Shown here in pieces: positions 1 to 7,179 of a stretch of 64,000 nucleotides of DNA. Source of the DNA: Streptomyces sp. NK15101 (GTDB lineage: Bacteria; Actinomycetota; Actinomycetes; Streptomycetales; Streptomycetaceae); assembly GCF_020400725.1 (NCBI RefSeq), contig NZ_JAINVG010000030.1, forward strand, positions 1-64,000. Direction: 5' to 3'. The notes under the pieces are model-generated. The model was given only the letters and a program-made list of their open reading frames with translations, was not told the DNA's origin and did not search any database. Both the position numbers and the translations under genes were made by a program. Numbering within the stretch: the stretch's first letter is position 1; each line of letters begins with the position of its first letter.

Positions 1-1278
1 GCCGAGACCACCGGCTCCATCCCGGTGCACCTGCTCTTCCGGGACGAGCCGGGGACCGCCGTCCCCGTCACGGCGGACGGCGAAGAGGGGCCCGCCACGA
101 TCTCCATGGCCGCGCCGACCCCGCCGACGGTGGGCCGCAAGCCCGCCATCCCGGCCCCGTCGAAGGTCCAGGCCGCCCCGGCCAAGCCGGATCCCGAGAC
201 CGGGACCGAGCCGGGCCCCAAGGCGCGACCGCTGCCGCAGCCGCACGCCGCGTCACCGTCCGAGACGCCGTCCCGGCAGGCCGGGGCCGCGTCTCCTCCC
301 AAGCCGCACCCCAAGAACGAACCGGAGTCCCGGCCGAAGCCGAAGGCCGCCTCGCGCCCCGCCCCCACGGCCGATCCCGCGCTCGTGGAGCGGCCCGGTC
401 CGGTGCTGCCCGGATGGGTCGGGGTGGTCGCCGGGGCGCTGGCGATCGCTTGGTGCGCGGGGCTCGTGTGGTGGACCGGGGCGGTGCCCGACGAGGCGGC
501 GCGGATGCTGCGGCTGCCGGCGCGCCCGTACAACGGCATCCCCCTTGGGCAGTGGGCTCTCCTGGCGCTGGGCGTGGTGCTCGCCCTGTTCTCGCTGGGC
601 GGTCTCAGTCGGGGCCGGGTCGGTTACGCCTGGGTGCTGTCGCTGTTCGGCGACTACCGGGGCACGGTCCGCCGTACGGGCCTGGTGTGGATCAGCCCGC
701 TGCTGATCCGCCGCCGAGTGGACGTCCGGCTGCGGCACTGGCGCAGTGAGCCGCTGTCGGCGGTGGACGCGAAGGGCACCGCGCTCGACGTGACCGTCCT
801 GGTGGTGTGGCGGGTGCGGGACACGGTCCGGGCGGTGCTCGGGGTCGACGGGCACGAGGACTACCTGCGGGAGCAGGTGGAGGCGGCGATGGCCAGGGTG
901 CTGTCGCAGCTTCCGGCGGACGCGTTCCACGAGGACGCGCCGACGCTGCGGGACGCCGAGGCGGTGGGCGAGGCGCTGACGCGGATGCTGTCGGCGGAGT
1001 GCGCGCCGGTCGGCGTGGACGTGTTCTCGGCGCAGCCGACGCGCATCGAGTACGCGCCGGAGGTGGCGGCGGCGATGCGCCGGCGCCGGATCGCGGCGAT
1101 CGACGCGAAGCACCGGGACAGCGTCCTGACCTCGGTGGTGGACGCGGTGGACGACGTGGTTCACCGGCTGACCAGTCGTGGTCTGGTGGAGCTGGACGAC
1201 TACGAGCGCAAGGCGCTGGTCAAGGACCTGACGGTGGCGTTCTACACGGGCAGGACGGGGCCGGTCGAGGGGGCGTGA
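1..1278 (+). CDS. SPFH/Band-7 domain membrane protein, 5' end cut by window edge
   Basis: The reading frame is open from base 1, so the true start lies outside the window; a GTG at 25 is in frame but is not convincing as the start. The visible 425 residues hold a long Pro/Ala/Lys-rich, probably disordered region (about 1-130), a first membrane segment near 135-158, a second near 183-203, then an SPFH-type domain to the end. SPFH proteins organise membrane microdomains; the partner here is unknown. The protein follows the plan of Streptomyces SPFH proteins with a low-complexity N-terminus. The gene ends 128 bp before the chitin monooxygenase gene and does not look co-transcribed with it, because a DasR-like site lies between them. 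Confidence 0.72.
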   Translation, partial: AETTGSIPVHLLFRDEPGTAVPVTADGEEGPATISMAAPTPPTVGRKPAIPAPSKVQAAPAKPDPETGTEPGPKARPLPQPHAASPSETPSRQAGAASPPKPHPKNEPESRPKPKAASRPAPTADPALVERPGPVLPGWVGVVAGALAIAWCAGLVWWTGAVPDEAARMLRLPARPYNGIPLGQWALLALGVVLALFSLGGLSRGRVGYAWVLSLFGDYRGTVRRTGLVWISPLLIRRRVDVRLRHWRSEPLSAVDAKGTALDVTVLVVWRVRDTVRAVLGVDGHEDYLREQVEAAMARVLSQLPADAFHEDAPTLRDAEAVGEALTRMLSAECAPVGVDVFSAQPTRIEYAPEVAAAMRRRRIAAIDAKHRDSVLTSVVDAVDDVVHRLTSRGLVELDDYERKALVKDLTVAFYTGRTGPVEGA

Positions 1279-1318
1279 GGGGGATGGACATGTCCAACGT
1301 CCGTCCATACCTTGGTAC

Positions 1319-1332
1319 TTGGTCCAGACCAA
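1319..1332. promoter_or_regulatory. DasR-type operator (dre) before the chitin monooxygenase gene
   Basis: The sequence TTGGTCCAGACCAA is a perfect 6-bp inverted repeat around a CA centre. It matches the known Streptomyces DasR consensus ACTGGTCTAGACCAGT closely. It lies 75 bp before the start of the AA10 gene, where DasR would repress it until glucosamine-6-phosphate accumulates. The site is seen; the regulator is inferred from the motif. Confidence 0.8.
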
Positions 1333-1406
1333 AGCACGAGTGAAGCAGTACCGTACGCGCGCGCACGGCCCAACGGAACTCCCCCACGTTCTCCTGGAGC
1401 GACAGC

Positions 1407-2000
1407 ATGCGCAAAAAGTCAGTCGGGGCGGCGGTGGTGGCGCTCGGCGTCGCCGGCGTCACCCTCCTGGGCGCCGGCACCGCCGGAAGCCACGGCTACA
1501 CCGACTCGCCGATCAGCCGACAGAAGCTCTGCGCCAACGGCACCGTGACGAACTGCGGCCCCATACAGTGGGAGCCGCAGTCGGTCGAGGGCCCGAAGGG
1601 CTTCCCCGCCGCCGGACCCGCCGACGGGAGGATCTGCTCCGCCGGGCTGTCGCAGTTCGCGCAGCTCGACGACCCGCGCGGCGGCACCTGGCCCGCCACC
1701 CGGCTCACGGCGGGGCAGAGCTACAGCTTCCGCTGGCAGTTCACGGCCCGCCACCGCACCACCGACTTCAAGTACTACATCACCAGGAACGGCTGGGACC
1801 CGACGCAGAAGCTGACGCGGGCCGCGCTCGACCCCCAGCCGTTCCTGACCGTCCCCTACAACAACCAGCAGCCGCCGGCGACGCTCTCGCACTCCGGGAC
1901 GATCCCGGCGGGCAAGACGGGCCGGCACCTGATCCTGGCGGTGTGGACGATCGCGGACACCGCGAACGCCTTCTACGCCTGCTCGGACGTCACGTTCTGA
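1407..2000 (+). CDS. Secreted lytic polysaccharide monooxygenase, AA10 (chitin-active type)
   Basis: A 197-residue protein with a signal peptide of 28 residues. Cleavage after Ser28 leaves His29 as the mature N-terminus, as required for the copper histidine brace of AA10 enzymes. The second brace histidine is most likely His116, and the axial Phe sits in NAFY near the C-terminus (Phe189). No carbohydrate-binding module follows, so this is a single-domain enzyme of the size of Streptomyces Chb proteins (possibly the Chb3/SCO2833 type, from memory). It would cut crystalline chitin oxidatively outside the cell and assist the GH18 chitinases at 8.5 and 27.2 kb. The ATG at 1407 has a GGAG ribosome site. 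A DasR-like operator lies upstream. Substrate (chitin rather than cellulose) is inferred from the operator and the small size. Confidence 0.88.
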   Translation: MRKKSVGAAVVALGVAGVTLLGAGTAGSHGYTDSPISRQKLCANGTVTNCGPIQWEPQSVEGPKGFPAAGPADGRICSAGLSQFAQLDDPRGGTWPATRLTAGQSYSFRWQFTARHRTTDFKYYITRNGWDPTQKLTRAALDPQPFLTVPYNNQQPPATLSHSGTIPAGKTGRHLILAVWTIADTANAFYACSDVTF

Positions 2001-2035
2001 CGGTCCGTCCCTGACGGTCCGTCCCTGACGGTTCA
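1998..2035. repeat. Short tandem repeat between AA10 gene and acyl-CoA synthetase gene
   Basis: Two perfect 14-bp units TGACGGTCCGTCCC followed by a third, diverged unit. The first unit overlaps the TGA stop of the AA10 gene. Each unit contains the half-palindrome GACGGTCCGTC. It sits just before the CTGATGA-type operator and may contribute to it, or may be simple slippage. Confidence 0.6.
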
Positions 2036-2038
2036 GTT

Positions 2039-2053
2039 CTGATGAGTCGTCAG
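2039..2053. promoter_or_regulatory. Near-perfect palindrome, likely TetR-family operator
   Basis: CTGATGAGTCGTCAG is an inverted repeat of 7-bp arms around a G with one mismatch. It lies 14 bp before the likely ATG of the acyl-CoA synthetase gene, where a bound regulator would block transcription. Similar CTGA-N-TCAG palindromes precede fatty-acid and acyl-CoA genes in Streptomyces. No TetR gene is adjacent, so the regulator would be encoded elsewhere. Confidence 0.5.
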
Positions 2054-2067
2054 TTATGGTCCGGCCC

Positions 2068-3726
2068 ATGAGGAGCGCGGACACCGTCGCGGAGCTCGTA
2101 CGGCGCCAGTGGGGCGACCACCGGACCGGCCTGAGGGACGAGCACCACACCCTCACCCACCACCAGGTCGCCTCCGGCGCCGCCGCGCGGGCCGCACTGC
2201 TCGTGGACCTGATGCCACCCGTGCCGGGGGGCGAGCCACACCTCGGCATCCTGCTCGACAACACGCCGGAGTACCCGCTCTGGCTCAGCGCGGCGGCCCT
2301 CGCGGGGGCCGCCGTCGCCGGGATCAACCCCACCCGGCGCGGCGCCGAACTCGCCCGGGACATCCTCCACACCGAGTGCCGGGTCCTCGTCACCCAGCGC
2401 GCCCACCTGCCGCTCCTCGACGGGCTCGCCCTGCCGGGCCTGCGGATCCTGGTCACGGACACCGAGGCCTACCGGGAACTCCTCGCGCCGTACGGGGACG
2501 CCCGCCCCGGCGACGCACGGCTCGGTCCCGTGCGCCCCGACAGCCGCTTCCTGCTCTCCTTCACCTCCGGTTCGACGGGCGCGCCGAAGGCCGCCCTCTG
2601 CAGCCAGGGGCGCCTGGCGGCCGCGGGCGCCTCGCTCGTCGCCCGCTTCTCCGTGGGCCGGGACGACGTCCACTACGTCTGCATGCCGATGTTCCACGGC
2701 AACGCCGTCATCGCCGACTGGGCGCCCGCGCTCGCCGCCGGGGCCGGAGTGGCGCTGCGGGCCCGCTTCTCGGCCTCCCGCTTCCTGCCGGACGTCCGCC
2801 GCTTCGGAGCCACGTACTTCACGTACGTGGGCCGAGCCGTCCAGTACCTCCTCGCCACCCCGCCCGGCCCCGACGACCGCGCGCACCCGCTGCGGCTCGG
2901 CTTCGGCACGGAGGCGGGGGCGGCGGACGCGGCCCGCTTCCGGGAGCGCTTCGGGGTCCCGCTCGTGGAGGGGTACGGCTCCTCCGAGGGCGGCGCGGCG
3001 ATCCAGCGGACCCCCGACACTCCGACGGGCGCGATCGGCCGGGCGGCACCGGGCGACGACCTGGCGGTCATCGCCGCCGACACCGGCGAGGAGTGCGCCC
3101 CCGCCCGCTTCTCGCCCACGGGCCGGCTCCTCAACGCCGCCGAGGCGGTCGGCGAGCTCGTCAACCGGGGCCGCTCGCCCTTCGAGGGCTACTGGCGCAA
3201 CCCGGAGGCGGAGGCGGCCCGGCTGCGCGGCGGCTGGTACTGGACCGGCGACCTCTTCTACCGGGACGCGGACGGCTTCCTCTACTTCGCGGGCCGTACG
3301 GACGACCGCCTGCGGGTCGACAGCGAGAACCTGGCCGCGGCGATGATCGAGCACATCCTCGCCCGCTGGGACCGGGCGGCGGGGGTCGCGGTCTACGCGG
3401 TACCGGACCCGGTGACGGGCGACCAGGTCATGGCGGCGCTGGCCCTGCGGGAAGGCGCGGTCTTCGACCCGGAGGCCTTCGCCGACTTCCTGGCCGCCCA
3501 GCCGGACCTGGGCACGAAGATGCCGCCGCGCTTCGTCCGCGTGATGCGGGAGCTGCCGCTCACGGCCACGAACAAGATCCACCGGGTGGCCCTCCGCCGG
3601 GCCGGCCTCCGGTGCGAGGACCCGGTGTGGTGGCGGCCGGTGCCGGGGTGCGCCTACGAGCCCCTGACACCGGGGACGAGGGCGATGCTCCTGGACCCCG
3701 CCCCCCTCGGACGGCCCCCGTCCTGA
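2068..3726 (+). CDS. AMP-forming acyl-CoA synthetase / ligase (ANL superfamily)
   Basis: About 552 residues with the complete set of adenylate-forming motifs: the P-loop-like FTSGSTGAPK near residue 164, YGSSEG near 302, WTGDLFYRDADG near 389 with the binding Asp, and a C-terminal NKIHR holding the A10 lysine near 503. It would activate a carboxylic acid as acyl-AMP and transfer it to CoA; the acid is not predictable from sequence. The operator before it suggests control with lipid or fatty-acid genes. The start at 2068 is preferred over an in-frame ATG at 2056, because the upstream one nearly touches the palindrome. The gene stands alone and is followed by a repeat element. Confidence 0.85.
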   Translation: MRSADTVAELVRRQWGDHRTGLRDEHHTLTHHQVASGAAARAALLVDLMPPVPGGEPHLGILLDNTPEYPLWLSAAALAGAAVAGINPTRRGAELARDILHTECRVLVTQRAHLPLLDGLALPGLRILVTDTEAYRELLAPYGDARPGDARLGPVRPDSRFLLSFTSGSTGAPKAALCSQGRLAAAGASLVARFSVGRDDVHYVCMPMFHGNAVIADWAPALAAGAGVALRARFSASRFLPDVRRFGATYFTYVGRAVQYLLATPPGPDDRAHPLRLGFGTEAGAADAARFRERFGVPLVEGYGSSEGGAAIQRTPDTPTGAIGRAAPGDDLAVIAADTGEECAPARFSPTGRLLNAAEAVGELVNRGRSPFEGYWRNPEAEAARLRGGWYWTGDLFYRDADGFLYFAGRTDDRLRVDSENLAAAMIEHILARWDRAAGVAVYAVPDPVTGDQVMAALALREGAVFDPEAFADFLAAQPDLGTKMPPRFVRVMRELPLTATNKIHRVALRRAGLRCEDPVWWRPVPGCAYEPLTPGTRAMLLDPAPLGRPPS

Positions 3727-3748
3727 CCGCCCCCTCCGGCCGACCCGT

Positions 3749-4004
3749 GCCCCCGCCCGTTGTGGGCAGGCGTTCCGCAAGGGGCGGAACGGGTGGGCAC
3801 AACGGAACGGCGCCCTGCCGGCGCCCGAGGCTCCTGGGCCTGGACCGGCACCGGACGTGCGCCGCCCCTTGTGGTGCGGGTCCAGGCGCGGAACGCGGAG
3901 GCGCCGCCGAAGGGCGCCGTCCCGTGTGCCCACCCTCCCCCAAGCTCTCGGCTCCGCTCGAGCAGGGGGGACCCCCTCGCCCCTGCGGGACGACTGCCCA
4001 CACG
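3749..4004. mobile_element. 255-bp MITE-like repeat element, copy 1
   Basis: This noncoding block has a second, clearly similar copy at 53287-53540. Its ends are imperfect inverted repeats: the left end begins CCGTTGTGGGCAGGCGTTCC and the reverse complement of the right end reads CCGTGTGGGCAGTCGTCC. Inside are several hairpins, including a long one at about 3756-3803 and a TGGACC/GGTCCA stem near 3838-3888. The 45-bp right-hand part (3935-3977) occurs again alone in desA and at the window end. There is no coding capacity. It fills most of the 384-bp gap between the synthetase and the histidine kinase genes. Confidence 0.7.
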
Positions 4005-4110
4005 GAGGTAGCAGGGGGCGCCGCCCCGTCGGGGGTAGGCCCAGCCCCACCCCCGTGACGCCCGCCAGACCCCTGGCTCCGCCCCTCGCCGACGCCTACC
4101 GTGGCCGTTC

Positions 4111-5424
4111 ATGGACCCCCGTACCCCCTGGCAGGCACTCACCCGCCCCCGTTTCCCGTTCGGGCCCTGGCCTTGGCGGGCCGGGGGATACCTCGCGTCC
4201 GGGGGGCTCGTCGGGGCCGTGGCCGGGGCCGGGCTCCTGGTGCTCGGGGTGTTCTCGCTGGTCCTCGTCGGGCTGCCGCTGCTCCTCCTCTTCGGGCTCG
4301 CCCTCGGCCGGGCCGAGCGTCTGCGGCTCCGCCTCGTCGACCTGGACCCCGTCCCCGACCCGCACCGCGTCCCCGCCGCGCCCGGCCTGGCGGTCTGGTT
4401 CCGGACCCGGGCGACGGAGCAGGCCACCTGGCGGGAGCTCGCGTACGCCCTGCTGCTCGCCACCGTCCTGTGGCCGCTCGACCTCCTCGTCCTCGCCGTG
4501 GGCGCCGGCCTGCCCCTCGCCCTCCTCAGCGCGCCCTTCCGTCTCGCCGCGGACGGTCACGAGACCAAGGTCGTCAAGGCGTATCTGGTCACCTCCTGGC
4601 CCGAGGCCCTCGCCGCGGCCCTCATCGGCGCCGTCCTCCTCGTCGCCCTCGCCTACCCCCTCGCCGCCGTCGCCGGGGCCCGTGCCGCCCTCGCCCGAGC
4701 CCTGCTCGCCCCGCGCGAGACCGGGCGGCCGGGTGCGATCGGCGAGGTCATCGCCTCCCGCGCCCGGCTCGTCGACGCCTTCGAGGCCGAGCGGCGGCGC
4801 ATCGAGCGCGATCTCCACGACGGGGCCCAGCAGCGTCTGGTCGCCCTCACCATGACCCTCGGTCTGGCCCGGCTCGACGCCCCGCCCGGCGGCCCGCTCG
4901 CCGAGCAGCTGGCGAAGGCCCACGCGGAGGCCGGGCAGGTCCTGACGGAGCTCCGCGAGCTGATCCACGGCATCCATCCGCAGGTCCTCGCCGACTACGG
5001 ACTCGGCCCGGCGCTCGCCGACGCCGCCGACCGCTCCGCCGTCCCCGTCGACATCGGCGCCGACGTCTCCGCGCTGCCCCGGCTGCCCGTCGCCGTCGAG
5101 AGCGCCGCGTACTTCGCCGGCTGCGAGGCCCTCGCCAACGTCGGCAAGCACAGCGGTGCCCGCCGGGCGCGGATCACCGCCCGGCACGCCGGCGGCGTCC
5201 TGCGGCTCGACGTCGAGGACGACGGGCGCGGCGGCGCCGACCCGGCCGGGGGCTCCGGTCTCACCGGACTCGCCGACCGGATCGCCGTCCTCGATGGCAC
5301 ACTGGCGATCATGAGCCCGCCGGGCGGGCCGACCCTCCTGCGAGTGGAGATCCCGTGTCCCGCACTGCCGACAAGCTCCGCGTCGTCCTCGCCGAGGACA
5401 GCGTCCTCCTCCGGGAGGGACTGA
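4111..5424 (+). CDS. Sensor histidine kinase, NarL-type (HisKA_3)
   Basis: A 437-residue kinase. The N-terminal half has four hydrophobic segments in two pairs (about 25-70 and 110-200), matching the membrane sensor domain common in actinobacterial kinases. The dimerisation/phosphoacceptor box is ERDLHDGAQQRL with His near residue 235, followed by a C-terminal HATPase with GCEALANVGKHS (N box) and DDGRGG/GSGLTGL (G boxes). The signal is unknown. The response regulator gene begins 70 bp before this gene ends, in another frame, so the pair is translationally coupled. The last 20 or so residues are Ser/Arg-rich and are dictated by that overlap. Confidence 0.9.
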   Translation: MDPRTPWQALTRPRFPFGPWPWRAGGYLASGGLVGAVAGAGLLVLGVFSLVLVGLPLLLLFGLALGRAERLRLRLVDLDPVPDPHRVPAAPGLAVWFRTRATEQATWRELAYALLLATVLWPLDLLVLAVGAGLPLALLSAPFRLAADGHETKVVKAYLVTSWPEALAAALIGAVLLVALAYPLAAVAGARAALARALLAPRETGRPGAIGEVIASRARLVDAFEAERRRIERDLHDGAQQRLVALTMTLGLARLDAPPGGPLAEQLAKAHAEAGQVLTELRELIHGIHPQVLADYGLGPALADAADRSAVPVDIGADVSALPRLPVAVESAAYFAGCEALANVGKHSGARRARITARHAGGVLRLDVEDDGRGGADPAGGSGLTGLADRIAVLDGTLAIMSPPGGPTLLRVEIPCPALPTSSASSSPRTASSSGRD

Positions 5425-6017
5425 TCGGACTCCTGGCCCGTTTCGGGCACGAGGTGGTCGCCGCCGTCGGTGACGCCGACGCGCTCCGCGAGGCGGTCGC
5501 CGCCCACGAGCCCGACATCGTCGTGACCGACGTCCGGATGCCGCCCGGCTTCCAGGACGAGGGCCTGCGCGCGGCGGTCGCGCTCCGCGCCGAGCGGCCG
5601 GCCCTGCCGGTCCTGGTCCTCAGCCAGTACGTGCAGCGCAGCTACGCCGCCGACCTCCTCGACGCGGGCGACGGCACCGGCGTCGGCTATCTCCTGAAGG
5701 ACCGGGTCGGGCAGGTGGAGGAGTTCGCGGACGCCCTGGCCCGGGTCGCGGCCGGCGGCACGGTCGTCGACCCGGAGGTCGTACGGCAGCTGCTGCGCCG
5801 GCACCGGGATCCGCTGGAGGCGCTGACCCCGCGCGAGCGCGAGGTCCTGGGCCTGGTCGCGGAGGGCCGCTCCAACGGGGCGATCGCCCGCCGTCTGGTC
5901 GTGACCGAGGCCGCCGTCGGCAAGCACATCGGCAACATCCTGGCGAAACTGGACCTGCCGCCGGCCGAGGACACCCACCGCCGGGTCCTCGCCGTCCTCA
6001 CGTACCTCCGGGCCTGA
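5355..6017 (+). CDS. Response regulator, NarL/FixJ family
   Basis: A 220-residue protein starting at GTG 5355 inside the end of the kinase gene. The receiver domain (1-125) has the acidic pair in VVLAEDS, the phospho-accepting Asp in VVTDVRMP near 54 and the switch lysine in YLLKDRV near 112. A LuxR-type helix-turn-helix is at about 155-215 (LTPREREVLGLVAEGRSNGAIA). It is the partner of the kinase at 4111. Its target genes are not visible. A hairpin terminator follows 33 bp after the stop. Confidence 0.92.
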   Translation: MSRTADKLRVVLAEDSVLLREGLIGLLARFGHEVVAAVGDADALREAVAAHEPDIVVTDVRMPPGFQDEGLRAAVALRAERPALPVLVLSQYVQRSYAADLLDAGDGTGVGYLLKDRVGQVEEFADALARVAAGGTVVDPEVVRQLLRRHRDPLEALTPREREVLGLVAEGRSNGAIARRLVVTEAAVGKHIGNILAKLDLPPAEDTHRRVLAVLTYLRA

Positions 6018-6049
6018 CCGCCGGGGCCGTGGCCTCCGGACGCGACAAG

Positions 6050-6080
6050 AAGGCCCCCTCACCGAGGTGAGAGGGCCTTC
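6050..6080. terminator. Bidirectional hairpin terminator
   Basis: AAGGCCCCCTCACC and GGTGAGAGGGCCTT form a long stem with a 3-base loop. It ends the response-regulator transcript and also lies just past the 3' end of the leftward tRNA-Lys gene. Confidence 0.8.
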
Positions 6081-6170
6081 CCTGTCTGTGCGCCGCCAGG
6101 GACTCGAACCCCGGACCCGCTGATTAAGAGTCAGCTGCTCTAACCAACTGAGCTAGCGGCGCCTGCTGAC
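6081..6170. repeat. 90-bp perfect repeat containing tRNA-Lys (pairs with 13829-13918)
   Basis: The tRNA gene plus 8 bp on either side (CCTGTCTG and CTGCTGAC) is identical to 13829-13918 in the same orientation, 7748 bp away. Flanks diverge immediately outside. This is a gene-sized direct repeat able to recombine and remove the 7.7 kb between. Confidence 0.9.
6089..6162 (-). tRNA. tRNA-Lys (anticodon CUU), copy 1
   Basis: Reading leftward, the acceptor arm GCGCCGC pairs with GCGGCGC. The anticodon arm is GCTGA-CTCTTAA-TCAGC with CTT at the anticodon, and the T arm has GGTTCGAGTCC. The discriminator base is A. CCA is not encoded. The gene is identical to that at 13837-13910. Confidence 0.97.
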
Positions 6171-6248
6171 AGAGAAAATACTACCTGGTCCCGAGGGGTG
6201 CTTCCGACCACCCTTCGGGACCGGCTCCGAGCAGGCCGGGCCGCGGCC

Positions 6249-6864
6249 TCAGATCGCCAGCGAGAGGACCACCGGGGCGGCCCTGCGGTTGAGCGTGTCC
6301 GCCGCCGCGCGCAGCCGGTGGGCGTGCTCGATCGGCAGGGAGAGCGCCAGGCAGCCCACGGCCGAGCCCGCCGTCAGCGGGACGGCCGCGCAGACCGTGC
6401 CCACCGCGTACTCCTGGAGGTCGAGCACGGGGACGGTCGCCGGCTGGCTGTCGAGCTTCGAGAAGAGGATCCGCTCGTTGGTGATCGTCCGGGAGGTCAG
6501 CCGGGCGATCTTGTGCCGGGAGAGGTGGTCCCGGCGGCCGTTCTGGTCGAGCTGGGTGAGCAGGCACTTGCCGACCGCGCTGGCGTGCGCGGCCGAGCGG
6601 AAGTCCACCCACTCGTTGACCTTGGGCGTGCGCGGGCCGTCGGCGAACTGGGTGATCTTCACCTCGCCGTCGATGTACCGGCTGATGTATACCGCCGCGC
6701 CGGAGCATGAGGAGCAGTGAGGACAGGTGGGCGACGGGCAGGCCGGTCTCGCGCGCGATCTGGACGTCTGTCACTCCGCCACCGTGCCGTGAGACCGTCT
6801 CGAGGACGCGCAGGGCGTATTGCACCGAGTGGAACGGCGCGGTGGGCTCGGGCTTCAGCGCCAC
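6249..6864 (-). pseudogene. IclR-family regulator broken by an internal out-of-frame deletion
   Basis: The first 55 or so codons from GTG 6864 (SD AGGGGG) read as an IclR winged helix (SVQYALRVLETVSRHGGGVTDVQIARETGL) up to LLLMLRR near 6700. The ligand-binding half continues in another frame (AVYISRYIDGEVKITQFADG, FRSAAHASAVGKCLLTQLD, ending LSLAI at 6249). Typical Streptomyces relatives are about 250 residues, whereas only about 205 codons are left here. This points to loss of roughly 145 bp at a CGGCGCGGCGG junction near 6690-6705. Both halves look well conserved, so the break is recent or a sequencing/assembly artefact. If real, no intact regulator is made. Confidence 0.75.
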
Positions 6865-7179
6865 GGTTTCCCCCTACCAGGTTGTGACCGCAAGCTTTCG
6901 TACCACGATAACCGCCAAGGGCCCTTTACGGGGCGGCTGTTGGCGAGAATGATGCGGCGGACCTGGCCCCTGGGCTGCGACGCGACACCCTGGCATATGC
7001 CCACGTCATGAGTGGTGCGCAGAGCCTCAGGTCAGGGCCGTGTGCGGCGGTGCCGACGTCGGTGTTCGGCCATCGGGGCGCGGCAGAAAATTTCTGCCGC
7101 GCGGGGGGCGGAATAAGCGGAGACACCCTCCTGTTGTCGTTCTGACGTATCCGCACGCATGCCGAGGAGGGTTCCCACG
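6865..7179. other. Intergenic region with a perfect 25-bp palindrome
   Basis: There is no gene in these 315 bp between the broken IclR gene and the flavin monooxygenase gene. Positions 7078-7102 are a perfect inverted repeat, GCGCGGCAGAAA and TTTCTGCCGCGC around one A. It stands about 78 bp before the GTG start of the monooxygenase and could be an operator; a run of G rather than T follows, so it is a poor terminator. Promoters for both flanking genes must be here. Confidence 0.5.

Noticed and set aside
2056..2067. ATG 2056 as start of the acyl-CoA synthetase
   Set aside because: It is only 2 bp from the palindrome and leaves no room for a ribosome site; ATG 2068 keeps the family N-terminus.
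2050..4050. Long minus-strand open frame opposite the acyl-CoA synthetase
   Set aside because: It has Arg/Gly/Ala-rich shadow composition and runs through the repeat element; the plus strand has the full ANL motif set.
7159..7179. ATG 7159 as start of the flavin monooxygenase
   Set aside because: The GAGGAGG ribosome site lies after it and serves GTG 7180.
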